From assembly GCA_947044365.1 (NCBI GenBank), contig OX345636.1:31816966-31880965 (forward strand): a DNA stretch of 64,000 nt, written 5' to 3'. Within the stretch, counting starts at the first letter, position 1, and each line of letters opens with the position of its first letter. The notes beneath the pieces were generated by a model. It was given only the letters and a program-made list of their open reading frames with translations. It made no database searches and had not been told where the DNA came from. The DNA comes from Petrosia ficiformis (taxonomy: Eukaryota > Porifera > Demospongiae > Haplosclerida > Petrosiidae). The position numbers were made by a program, and so were the translations under genes. Below are positions 21,941-33,115 of the stretch, piece by piece.

Positions 21941-24900
21941 TTAGGGTCTAGTGTCTAGGCTCTAGTGTTTGTGTCTAGGCACTAGGCTCTACGGTCTATG
22001 TTCTAGGGTCTAGAGTCTAAAGTCTAGGTTCTAGTGTCTCGAGTCTAGGGTCTAGGGCTTAGACTCTAGGGTCTACGGTTTAGAGTGTAGTGTCTAGATT
22101 CTTTGGTCTATTGTCTATGGTCTAGGGTCTTGGGACTAGGGCGTAGGGTCTAGTGTCTAGTGTCTATTGTCTAGCGTATACCGTCTAGGTCTAGAGTCTG
22201 TATTCTATTGTCTATCTTCTAGTTTCTAGGTTCTGTTCTCTATGGTATAGGGTCTAGTTTCTAGGGTGTACAATATAGTTCTAGTGTCTGGTATCCAATA
22301 TCTATTTTCTAGTGTCTAGGTTCTAGGTTCTAGATTGTATGGTCTATGGTCTAGGGTCTAGGTTTAGGGTCCACCGTTTATGTCTAGGGTATAGTGTCTT
22401 GGGTTTATTTTGAAGGGTCTAGACTCTAGTGTCTAGAGTCTCTTATCTAAGTTCTAGGGTTTAGGGTCTAGGGTGTAGGCTCTATAATCTAGGGTCTAGG
22501 CTCTATGGCTTATTGTCTAGTGTCTAGGTTCTAGGTTCTAGGGTCTATGGTCTAGGCCCTAGGGTCTAGGTTCTAGTTTGTAGTATCTAGGGTCTATTGT
22601 TTTGGTTGTAGGGTCTAGTGTCTATTGTCTAGGGTCTAGTTTCTAGTGTCTACCGTCTATGTCTAGGGTCTATTGTATAGCGTCTATGGTCTAGCGTCTA
22701 CCGTCTAGGTTTATGTTCTAGGGTATACCATCTAGGTCTACAGTCTGTATTCTATGGTCTATTTTCTATGATTATGGTCTATGGTCTAGTGTCTAGGTTT
22801 TTGTTTCTAGGGGCTATTATCTAGGGTCTAGGGTATAAGGTCTGGGGTCGAGGGTCTAGGTTCTAGGTTCTACGTTCTAGGGTCTGATATCTCGGGTATA
22901 GTGTCTAGGGTCTATGTTCTATGGTGTAGGGTATTGGGTGTATGGTCTAGGTTCTAGGTTCTAGTGTTTATTGTTACGGGTGTAGTATCTACTGTCTACC
23001 ATCTAGGTCTACGGTCTAGTATCTAGGGTCTATTTACTATGGTCAGTGTCTAGGGTCTAGGCTCTAGGCTCTAGGCTCTAGGCCCTAGTCTCTAGGGTCT
23101 ATTGTCTAGGGTCTAGTGTCTAGGGTTTAGGGTCTACCGTCTAGGTCTAGAGTCTATTGTCTAGTGTTTAGTGTCTAGGTTCTACCGTCTAGATTTAGGA
23201 TCTAGGGTCTTATGTCTAGGGTCTAGGGTCTAGGGTCTATTGTCTAGGGTCTAGGGTATAGGGTCAAATTTTTAGGGTCTAGAGTCCACCATCTAGATCT
23301 AGGGTCTAGGGTCTTCTGTCTAGTGTCTTGTGTCTACGGTCTAGGGTCTAGTGTCTAGGGTCTAGGGTCTACCGTCAAGGTCTAGGGTCTAAAGTCTATA
23401 GCTGTTTTCTACGGTCTAGGAACTAGGCCCAGTGTCTAGGTTCTAGGTTCTAGGGTTTATGGTTTAGGCTCTAGGGTGTAAGGTGTAGGGTCTAGGTTCT
23501 ACGATTTATGGTAAAGGGTGTAGTTTATATGGTCTACCGTCTAGGTCAAGGGTCTAGAGTCTAAGGTCTACTTTCTATGGTCTAGGGTCTAGGGTCTAGG
23601 TTATAGGCTCTAGGGTTTATGGTCTACTCTCTAGGGTGTAGTGTTTAGGGTCTTGCGTATATATTTAAGGTCTATTGTATAGGGTCTAGGTAGTGTCTAG
23701 GGTCTAGGTAGTGTCTAGGTTCTAGTGCCTCTGATCCAGGGTCTATTGTTTAGGGTTTAGTGTCTAGGGTTTTCTATCTAGGGTCTAATTTCTAGGGTCT
23801 CTTATCTAGGGTCTAGGTTCTAGGGTTTATGGTCCAGGGTCTAGCGTCTAGGGGCTAGTGTCTAGGTTCTAGGTTCTAGGGTCTCCAGTCTAGGAGTGTC
23901 TACGGTCATAGGTCTACAGTCTAGTGTCTAGGGCCTAAGGTGTAGTGTCTAGGGTCTAGGTTCTAGGGTCTAAGCTCTATGATCTTGATAATAAAAACTC
24001 TAGGGTGTATTCTCCAGAGTCTAGGGTCTAAAGTTTAGGGTCTAGGGTCTATTGTCTATGGTCTATGGTCTATGAAGTGGGTGTAGGGTCTAGGCTCTAG
24101 AATCTATGTTCTAGGGTCTAGGGTCTAGGATCTAGGGTCTAAGTTCTAGGGTCTAAGGTCTAGCGTCTTGTGTCTAGGTCTAGGGTCTAGGGTCAAGATT
24201 TATTGTCTAGTGACTAGGGTCTAGTGTCTAGAGTCTAGGGTATCGGGTCAGGAATCTAGGTTCTATTGTTTAGGGTCTAGTGTCTAGGGTCTTCTATCTA
24301 GGGTTTATGGTCTAGGCTCTAGGCTATAGGGTCTAGGGTCTGGGGTCGATGATCTAGGGTCTTGGCTATAGGTCTATTTTCTAGGGTCTAGGGTCAACGG
24401 TCTACCGTCTAGGTCTAGAGAATATTGTCTAGATCCTAGGGTCTAGGATCTACCGTCTAGATCTAGGGTCTAGGGTCTAGCGTCTAGGGTCTAGGGTCTG
24501 GGGTCTAGAGTCTAGTGTCTAGAGTCTATATTTTAGGGTCTAGTGTGTAGGGTCATTTATCAAGGGTCTAGGCTTTAGGGTCAAGGGTCTAGGGTCTAGG
24601 GTCTAGTATCTAGTGACTAGGGTCTAGGGTTTAGGGTTTAGGGTTTAGTGCCAAATATCTAGTATCTACGGACTAGTTTCTACGTTCTCGAGTCTAGGAG
24701 TGTCTATTGTCTAGGTTCTTCTGTCTAGAGTTTAGGGTGTAAGGTTTAGCGTCTAGGCTCTAGTTTCTATGGTCTAGGATCTAGTGTTTAGGGTCTAGAG
24801 TCTAGGCTCTACTGTCTAGAATTTAGTGTCTAGTGTCTAGGGTCTACTGTCTAGGGTCTAGTTTCTAGAGACTTGTTTCTACTTTCTCGAATCTAGGAGT

Positions 24901-25934
24901 GTATAGTGTCTTGAGTGTAGTGTTTTGGGTCTAGAGTCTACTGTCTATATTTTAGCGTCTAGTGTCTAGGGCCTTTTATTTAATGTCTAGGCTTTAGGAT
25001 ATAGGGACTAAGGTCTATTGTCTAGGATCTAGTGTCTAGGTTCTAGGCTCTAGGATCTACGGTCTAAAGTCTAGGGTCACGGTCTGTGTTCTACGGTCTG
25101 TAGTCTATAGTCTAGGAACTGGGGTGTAGTGTCTAGGGTTTAGTGTCTAGGGTCTAGGGTATAGAATCTAGGGTAACATTCTAGGTCTAGTGTCTCTATT
25201 CTATGGTCTAATTACTAGGGTATACTGTCTATGTCTTGAGTCTGTATTCTATGGTCTATTTGCTATGAATTGGGGTCTAGGTGTAGTGTCTAATTTCTTG
25301 TTTCTAGGGGCTATAGTCTAGGGTCTAGGGTCTAGGGTCTATGGTCTATGGTGTAGGGTATAGGGTGTAGGGCCTAGGGTCTAGGTTCTAGGGTCTAGTG
25401 TCAAGGGTCTAATATATAGGGTCTATGCTCTATGGTCTAGGGCCTAGGCTCTAGAGTTTAAGGTATGGTGTCTAGGTTCTAACTTCTATGATGTAGGATC
25501 TAGTGTCTCGAGTATAGGGTCTAGGGTCTATAATCTATTGTGTAGGGTATAGTGTTTAGGGTCTAGGGTCTAGACTCTATTGTCTATGGTTTAGTGTCTA
25601 GTGTCTTCTATCTAGGGTCTAGGTTCTAGGCTCTAGGCTATAGGGTCTAGGGTGTGAGGTCTAAGATCTAGGCTTTGGCTATAAGTCTATTTTCTAGGGT
25701 CTAGGTTCTAGGGTCTACCGTCTAGGTCTAGACACTATTGTCTAGATTCTAGTGTCTAGGATCTACCGTCTAGATCTAGGCTCTAGGGTCCACTGTCCAG
25801 TGTCTAGGTTTAAGGTCTACCGTCTAGTTTTATGGTCTAGTGTCTAGTGTCTAGTGTCTAGGGTCTGGGGTCTAGAGTCTAGTGTCTATAGTCTATATTT
25901 TAGGGTCTAGTGTTTAGGGTTTTTATCGAGGGTC
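21941..25934. repeat. 7-bp satellite block 4, TCTAGGG orientation
   Basis: Continuous degenerate TCTAGGG units up to the transposon insertion at 25938. It includes a short run of pure TTTAGGG near 24623-24638 and an odd AT-rich hiccup (GATAATAAAAACTC) near 23987. The landmark GGAACTGGGGTGTAG lies at about 25115. Confidence 0.93.
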
Positions 25935-26099
25935 TAACACAGGGAAAAAAATGACATTTCCTTACACAGGATTGTACAGCACATCTGTATGAAATACCAT
26001 ATTCCAGCTATATTTCCTTATGCCTGAATTTCCATGAAATCCCCACATTTTGGATGCATTTCCTGGTACAGGATAGGAAAGCACAGGGTTAATTTCCTT

Positions 26100-26375
26100 T
26101 AACTGACAGATGAAGAACATTTCAAATTCTAAGTAACATTTCCTTTACCTGAAAATTCATATGTTGAGACAATTTCCTGATGCCACTTTCTCTGATTTCA
26201 TGTCACATTTCCTGCACCTGCAATTTCAAAAGTTGGGACAATTTCCTGATGCCAGCTATTTATGATTTTGTGTAATATTTCCTCCACTTGGAATTTCAAA
26301 AGATGAGAAAATTTCCTGACGCCAACAATTTCTGATTCCATATATCATTTCCTGAGCCTGCTATTTCAAAAGTCC
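26100..26375. repeat. Left subterminal repeats of the transposon, about 70 bp
   Basis: The word AATTTCCTGA starts at 26171, 26240 and 26310, spaced 69-70 bp, each followed by TGCCA or CGCCA and, mid-unit, by an ACATTTCCT-like word, CACCTG and AATTTCAAAAG. Less regular TTTCCT words continue outward to the left terminus. Repeated subterminal words of this kind are usually transposase-binding sites. Confidence 0.75.
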
Positions 26376-26578
26376 TCGTACCAACATATCTCTTTTACTT
26401 TAGCTAAAATTTGAACAATAATGCTATATCACATCCCACATTTACATTACATTTCCTGATTTAACAGGTGCCAAATATTTGTTTTTGTAAATATATGACA
26501 CAATAGGAAAAACATATGAATTACAATTACAATAATTATCGTGAAACAATAAATATAGCTATATTCACAGTATACTTG

Positions 26579-26772
26579 CTAGTCATCACTTTTGGCAATT
26601 GCCCACTCTGGGATTGTACCACATAGAAATGGTCTTGTGGACTGGCTTCCATTGATTAAGTCTTTGTTTGTCTTTGCGACTGTGATTATTTCCTTGATTT
26701 AGAATACTGGTCAATTTTGTTAAACATACAAGCAACGTATTGGGATCACCAAGGTATAGGATGCACTATCAG
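26579..26772 (-). pseudogene. Broken C-terminal module related to the gene at 2284-3720
   Basis: Read on the minus strand, 26749-26772 gives SLIVHPIPW, followed by an in-frame TGA (26746-26748), then further on the same frame MFNKIDQYSKSRK and a TAA. One frame over, the sequence continues to STRPF and PEWAIAKSDD with a TAG at 26579-26581. In the intact gene the same order is VLVVHPLPW, MFNRLDEYAKD, STRNIP, PKWAV and stop, with similar spacing. The copy therefore carries at least one nonsense change and one frameshift. It probably formed the last exon of the transposon's accessory gene. Confidence 0.65.
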
Positions 26773-27161
26773 ACTTTTTCCCTCACTTCTTCAGTCAAAT
26801 TTTTATTTTTTTGAACTGTAGACATCCTGTTTTTGTATTTCTAAATTGAAGGGATGAGAGAGTCTTTTATAACCATAATTCATGAAACATGTAGAACATT
26901 TATATAAATTATACAAGTGTCAATGTGATTGATAAGCAATCCACAGATAATTTTGTATTTGTCATAAAATGAAATCAGTCTTCTTCCAGGAATTTAGAAT
27001 GTATTTTAAATGTACAAAATTCAATCACACTTCGATGACACAATCAAGATGTAATAATGCATTCCATTTTTACTATAAGGCCTTCTAAGAGTGACTGCAA
27101 TTCCACATCAAGAGTTTGCAATGGGATTTGAAAGAGGTACATTGTGACATTGCAAGAGTAT

Positions 27162-27608
27162 ACTATTGTTTACGTGTACTAAATTTAGCGATTTTAAAAA
27201 TTATAGGTTAACATGCGTGGCCAGAGCGTATAGCAACAAACGTTTTTCACCTCTATAACTATCCTGTTTTCTAAAACTAAAGTTTCTGACTTACTTTGCT
27301 GAAAAGAACAGTTGTTAAAAAAGCTATAGATGTGAAATTTATGCTTTGCTATCAGCAGGAAGATAGCAAGGCGAATGCTTAAAAGTTTTGTAGTCCAAAG
27401 GACAATGCCCACACACTTACTTACCTGTATAACTTCCACATTTTACTCAACACAGACTTCTAACATACTTAGTTAGAGGTTAATTATAATTCAATTGTAT
27501 CCACAAAAACTAAAAAAAAATTCGTGTCCACAGCAAAATCGCTAAATTAATACCAGCCAAATGTGGATATCATGAAAATTGCTAAATTAAGTACGGGCAA
27601 ACAATAGT
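27162..27608. mobile_element. MITE with 34-bp inverted ends nested in the transposon
   Basis: The left end begins ACTATTGTTTACGTGTACTA and continues AATTTAGCGATTTT. The right end is its inverse (AAAATTGCTAAATTAAGTAC then GGGCAAACAATAGT) with a few mismatches. A further AAAATCGCTAAATTAA copy lies inside near 27534. The flanking duplication is unclear; the palindromic ACTA/TAGT edge is compatible with a TA duplication, as in Tc1/mariner-type MITEs. The 81-codon minus-strand open frame inside is not considered a gene. Confidence 0.7.
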
Positions 27609-27625
27609 CACCTTAAGGGTAAGGT

Positions 27626-27626
27626 G

Positions 27627-27673
<47 letters not shown>
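27626..27673. repeat. TA dinucleotide microsatellite
   Basis: An almost pure (TA)n tract, continued on the far side of the next element (28085-28101). The next MITE is inserted in it. Confidence 0.9.
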
Positions 27674-27676
<3 letters not shown>

Positions 27677-28084
27677 GGCTGTGACGAAGGTAGAAAAACA
27701 ACCTTCGAAGCTTCGTCGGCAAAAATGAACGAACCTTCGAAGGTTCGCACGTGTTATGATCAATGTTGCTCTTACCTTGTTTGGCAATATAATGCCTCCA
27801 AAACTGGATTATTGCTTTATAATAAGTACTAGTCTTGTTCCTGTCACTATTTCTGCTTGGATTTAGCATCACTTGAATGAAAATTTAGGCAGAAACAGCC
27901 CACAACTCAGCCTCAATTTTACTTGGACACACCCACAATTTTAACAACACGTTTAGATTGCAAAAGTGCGCATGTGCAAACATTGAAGTGGGCGTGGCAG
28001 CAAAGCTTCGAAGGGAGAAGTTTAGCTTTGAATGTGCAGTAAACGAACGAAGGTTCGAATATTCGAACCTTTTTCCCAGCCCTA
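27674..28084. mobile_element. hAT-like MITE (411 bp) inserted in a TA microsatellite
   Basis: The left end TAGGGCTGTGACGAAGGT is inverted at the right end (ACCTTTTTCCCAGCCCTA with mismatches). ATATATAT stands on both sides, consistent with an 8-bp duplication but uninformative in this context. Internal CGAAGGTTCGAA-type palindromes lie near both ends. TAGGGCTG termini are typical of hAT elements. Open frames on both strands are by-products. Confidence 0.8.
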
Positions 28085-28301
28085 ATATATATATATATAT
28101 ATCTTATTTCCAATACAAACAAACACTTCCACATCTTTATTAGTGTCACATGTTACAGTACTTAATAATAGTAGCACACTTACTTCTTAATTAATAGTGT
28201 AATAAGTAGGAATTTTTGTATCACTATAATTGTGCATGTATATCGTATATTGTGTATTTAATTTGTGGAAACTAATGCTTAAAATTGTCATGTGCACTTA
28301 C

Positions 28302-28716
28302 AGTTGAAATGGTTGAAGGCTGTCATCTTCATCAAATGTTTTATGTATTGCTCTGATTCGGTTCTGTGTAATTAAATTAATATATAGTAGCATAAGTATA
28401 GTGGTAAATACACATATACCTGGAGTGAAAGCGGAGTTCGTCTCTTTCTTTTGATAGAAAGTACCAGTACTACTTCCTGTACTTGGAGATGACGAGAAAC
28501 TTTCTGATGAGGTGTTTGTGAGTTGTTGCTCCAAGGTTCTGGACAGTATTTTCAACAGCACAAATACGTTCACTGAGTTTATTTAAACCCTCATGAAATT
28601 TCAAAAAAAATGTGATTTTATGTCCTTCCAACTGAATTGTTGTTCATATTGTTCCTGATGTTGTTCATCATATAAGCCAGGATCTTCATCAATAGAATCA
28701 TTGTCAAAGAAGCTTG
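28302..28716 (-). pseudogene. Decayed exon(s) of the transposon's minus-strand gene
   Basis: On the minus strand a TAG acceptor precedes 28716 and a CCAG/GTATAT donor follows 28420. Within this putative 297-bp exon protein-like sequence passes through three frames: an acidic/Gln-rich stretch containing SFFDNDSIDEDPGL and FSWKDIKSH; after an eight-T run (nine would keep frame) KFHEGLNKLSERICAVEN, which looks like a coiled coil; then a Ser/Thr-rich stretch with SSESFSSSPSTGSSTG. At least two frameshifts are therefore present. A second putative exon (28302-28363, ACAG acceptor and GTAAGTG donor) follows. I do not recognise a domain. It is on the same strand as the HPIPW remnant at 26579-26772 and probably belongs to the same gene. 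Confidence 0.5.
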
Positions 28717-29039
28717 CTAGTTATAATTATGAATATATATAAAGAATAATAAAAAATTATAAATATATGTACTTATTAATTTTTTTAAAAATTGCTTGAA
28801 ATCAATTATATTTGAGAACTGACCATGAAAGTAATGCCATATGATATTTATTATACTGTAGTTATACGAAGTGGTGTATAAGCTAAGTGCATAAACACTT
28901 GTGATACACTACAGTGTATATTTTAGTAATACTACTCATCAGCATAACATGGTTATCACTAATATATACTGTATTTGCTATAACAGAGTATAACATCCTT
29001 TTTGCACAGTGATATACTACCGATAACATAAATAATAAT

Positions 29040-29460
29040 TAGTCAGTCAAAATTTAGATATGCATGTCATGAAATGATATAGCAAATGTACAGGATTTTT
29101 CATGTGGAAGGCTGTGCAGTAAATGTGTTGGTCATGTCATATGGAATGATGTAGCGAATGTGCAGGATATTTCATGTGGAAGGCTGTGCAGAAAATTTGT
29201 TGGCCATGTCATATGGAATGACGCAGCAAATGTGCAGGATACTTCATGTGGAAGGCTATGCAGGAAATTCGTTGGTCATGTCATATGGAATGATGTAGTA
29301 AATGTGTAGGATATTTCATGTGTAAGGCTGTGCAGGAAATTTGTTGGCCATGTCATATGGAATGATGTAGTAAATGTGCCAGATATTTCATGTGTAAGTC
29401 TGTGCAGGAAATTTGTTTGCCATGTCATATGGAATGATGTAGTAAATGTGAAGAACATCA
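29040..29460. repeat. Right subterminal tandem repeat of the transposon, 72 bp x 6
   Basis: The word CATGTCAT (CATGTCATATGG in most copies) starts at about 29063, 29133, 29205, 29277, 29349 and 29421: spacing 70 and then 72 four times. Each full unit contains GTGCAGGATA, TTTCATGTG and TGCAGGAAATT. Because 72 bp is 24 codons, a minus-strand frame (29276-29536) repeats every 24 residues; it is not regarded as a gene. Confidence 0.9.
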
Positions 29461-29598
29461 CAAATGACAGGGATACAGGACATCTATTCCAAAATTTCAT
29501 GTATTTCCACCACGAAATGTAAAGGAAATGTGACACCTAAATGTCCTGGACATGTTGTGTAAATCACGTATTCAGGAAATTCAAATTTTCCCCCGTAA

Positions 29599-31135
29599 AC
29601 GATCTACTGTCTAGGGTCTACCGTAAAGGTCTATGGTCTTGTATCCATGAACTATTATCTAGGGTCTGTGCTCTAGTTTCTAGGGTCTAGTGTCTACCGT
29701 CTAGTTCTAACGTCTATACTCATTGGTCTATATTCTACGTTTTTGTGTCTAGTTTCTGGTTTCTAGAATCTGTGGTCTAGGTCTAGGGTCTATTGTCTAC
29801 GGTCTAGTCTCTAAAGTCTAGGTTCTTCGATCTAATGTAAAGGGTCTAGTGTCTAGTGTCTACCGTGTAGGTCTAACGTCTTTTGTAAATGGTCTATTTT
29901 CTAGGTATTTGGGTCTAGTTTGTAGGGTCTAGTTTCTGGTTTCTAGGATCTATCGTCTAGCTTCTAGGGTCTAAGGTCTACCGTGTAAGTCTAGGATATA
30001 ATATCTAGGGTTTATTTTCTAGCGTGTAGGCTTTTAGGGTATAAGCTCTCTATAGTCAATGGTCTATTTTCTAGGGTCTAGGGTCTAGGTTCTAATGTCT
30101 ACATTATAGTTTCTATAGGGTCTAGGGTCTATTGTCTATAGTTTAGGTTCTAGTGTCCAAGGCCTAGGATCTAGAGTCTAGGTTCTTGATTCTATGGTCT
30201 ATGGTCCAGGGTCTAGGATCTAGTGTATATCGTCTAGATCTAGGGTATAATATCTAGGGTTTATTTTCTAGGGTCTAGGATCTAGTGTCTACGGTCTCTT
30301 ATCTAGTCTCTAGCTTCTAGTGTTTAGGCTCTATACACTAGGATGTATTGTCTAGGGTCTATTCTCTAAGGTCTACCGTCTATATTTAGGGTCTATTGTC
30401 TACGGTCTATGGTCTACGGTCTACCGTCTACATCTATGGTCTAGGGTATACTGTCTAGGTCTTGAGTCTGTATTCTATGGTCTATTTGCTATGAATTGGG
30501 TCTATGTCTAGTGTCTAGGTTCTTGTTTCTAGGGGCTATAATCTAGGGTCTAGGGTCTAGGGTCTAGGGTCTATGGTCTATGATGTAGGTTATAGGGTGT
30601 AGGGTCTAGAGTCTAGCTTCTAGGGTTTAGTTTCTAGGGTCTACCGTATAGCCTCTAGGGTCTAGGGTCTAGGGTATAAGTTCTAATGACAAATGTCTAG
30701 TGTCTAGGTTCTAGATTCTATGGTCTATGGTCCAGGGTCTAGGGTCTAGGGTATACCGTCTAGGTCTAGGTTATAGTATCTAGGGTTTATTTTCTAGGGT
30801 CAGGGCACTAGTGTCTACGGTCTCTTATCTAGTCTCTAGCTTCTAGTGTTTAGGCTCTATACACTAGGGTCTAAATCTAGGGTCTATGCTCTCTGGTCTA
30901 GGGCTTAGGCTCTACACTTTAAGGTCTGGTGTCTAAGTTCTAAGTTCTAGGATGCAGGATGTAGCGTCTTGAGTATAGGGTCTAGAGTCTATAGTCTATT
31001 GTGTAGGGTATAGTGTTTACGGTCGAGGTGTAGACTCTATGGTTAATGATTTTGTGTCTAGGGTCTAGGGTCTAGCGTCAAGAATCAAGGGTATATTATT
31101 AAGGGTTTAGTGTCTAGGGTCTACGGTATATCCTC
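29599..31135. repeat. 7-bp satellite block 4 continued, TCTAGGG orientation
   Basis: The same satellite resumes immediately after the transposon. It contains four uninterrupted TCTAGGG units near 30542-30570. The word order GTATACTGTCTAGGTCTTGAG at about 30445 repeats that at about 25220, so satellite to both sides of the transposon shares higher-order units. Confidence 0.93.
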
Positions 31136-31754
31136 TAAACCCTAGACACTAGAACCAAGACCCTAGACACTAGAAGCTAGAACCTAGAACATAAAGCTAG
31201 ACGGCAGACCCTAGACCCTAGAACCTAGAACTTAGACCCTAGATTCTAGACGTTAGACCTTAGACTCTAGACATAGACGGTAGACCCCAGACCCTATACA
31301 ATATACCCTATAGACTAGAGCCTAGATATTAAACCCCAGACTCTAGACTCTAGAGCCTAGATCCTAGACCATAGACACTAGATAGAAGACCCTAGACACT
31401 AGACCCTGAACAATAGAACCTAGATCCCTGACCCTAAACCCTAGACCCTAGACATTAGACCCTAATTCCTAGACCATAAATCTACGCCCTAGAAAATTAA
31501 CCATAGTCTGTAGACCCTAAAACCTATATGGTAGACTCTAGACCCTAAATCCTAGACACTAGACCCTAAAAACTAGGCCATGAACTGTAGACCTTAGCGG
31601 TAGAAGGTAGACCATAGACTCTAGAAACTAGAGCCTTGACCCTAGAAAACAGACCTTGAATAACAGATTGTAGACCTATACGTTTGACCTTACACACTAG
31701 ACACTTTACCATAGACCGTAGAATCTAGACACTAGATGCTAGATCCTACACCGT

Positions 31755-33115
31755 AGACACTTGACCGTACAACCATAAACCCTACACCCTACACCCCAGA
31801 CCCTACACAATATACCATAGACCCTAAACCCTAAACACGAGACACTAGACCCTAGATCCTAGAGCATAGCGTAGACCCTAGACTCTAAACCCTATAGACT
31901 AGACCCTAGACCCTATAGCATAGACAGTAGACACTAGACTCTAGATAAAAGACCATAGACCCCAGACACTAGAGCCAATAAATTAACCCTGGATAAGAGA
32001 CCCTAGACACTAGACCCTAAACAATAGACACTAGAAACTACACTATAAACCCTAGACTGGAGAAAGTAGATCCAAGATACAATAGACCCTAGACACTTGA
32101 ACCTAGACCCTACACCCTAGGTCATAGACCCTAGACTCTAGACCCTAGATCCTAAACCATAGACCCTAGACCCTAGAGCCTAGACCCTAGACCCTGGAGC
32201 TTATACCATAGACCCTAGACACTAGAAAAGAGACACTAGACACTAGACCCTAATAAATAGACACTAGAAACTAGAACATAAAACATCAACCCTAGATCCT
32301 AGACCCTAGAAACAATAGACCCTAGACACTGGACCCTAGACCCTATACCCTAGACCATAGACCTTAGACCCATGATACTAGACACTAGACCATAGAGCCT
32401 AGAACTTTGACCCTAAACTCGAGATACTGGAACCTAGACAATAGACTCTAGACCATAGACCGCAGACCCTAGAACCTAGATCCTAGAACCTAGACCCTAG
32501 AACATTAAGCATAGACACTAGACCCTTGATAGAAGACCTTAAACACTAGATCCTACACAATACACCCTAGAATGTACACCCTAAACCATAGAGCCTAGAC
32601 CATAGACAGTAAAGCCAAGGCCCTAGACACTGGAGCCTATACCCAACACATTAGACACTAGATCAGAGACCCTAGAAACTAGACCCTAAACTCTAGACCT
32701 TAGGCCATAGACCCTAGACACTAGACTCTAGATCCTAGACCCTAGATGCAAGACCCTAGACCCTAGACACTAGACAATAGACCCCAGACCTTAGATCCTA
32801 GTCTCTACACCATAGACCCTAGATTCTAGACCCTAAACTCGAGACACTAGAACCTAGACTTTAGACTCTAGACCCTAGACCCTAGACCGTAGAGACTAGT
32901 GCCTTGACCCAAATACTAGAGTCTAGACACTAGACCCTAAACCCAAAATAATAGACCCTAAACAATAGACACTAGACCCTAAACAATAGACACTAGATCC
33001 TAGACACTATACACAAGACCCTAGACAATAGATCCTAGATCCTACATCGTAGACCCTAGATCCTAGACATTAGACTCTACACCCTAAACCATAAACCCAA
33101 ATCTCTAAACACTAA
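31755..33115. repeat. Satellite duplication with 47865-49215, copy 1
   Basis: The run starting CTTGACCGTACAACCATAAA, through AACACGAGACACTAGACC, GGTCATAGACC and GCCAAGGCCCTAG, to CAAATCTCTAAA is repeated near the end of the same-orientation block about 16.1 kb downstream. Confidence 0.8.

Larger units (their letters stand above)
25938..29595 (-). mobile_element. 3.66-kb DNA transposon inserted in the 7-bp satellite
   Basis: Satellite sequence stops and resumes abruptly around this island. TAA stands on both sides (25935-25937 and 29596-29598). The ends are imperfect inverted repeats: CACAGGGAAAA at the left and, on the other strand, CGGGGGAAAATTTGAATTTCCTG at the right; both continue into TTTCCT. 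Near the left end TTTCCTG recurs many times, and near the right end its complement CAGGAAA recurs, in tandem units of about 70 and 72 bp. Three-base duplication with TAA would fit PIF/Harbinger-like or CACTA-like elements; the superfamily is not decided because the terminal bases are imperfect. The decayed coding sequence runs on the minus strand. No transposase with a visible catalytic motif was found, so the copy looks non-autonomous. Confidence 0.72.

Noticed and set aside
27194..27439. 81-codon minus-strand open frame
   Set aside because: It lies inside an inverted-repeat MITE and has no recognisable domain or splice support.
29276..29536. 86-codon minus-strand frame with a 24-residue repeat
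   Set aside because: Produced by the 72-bp subterminal tandem repeat of the transposon.
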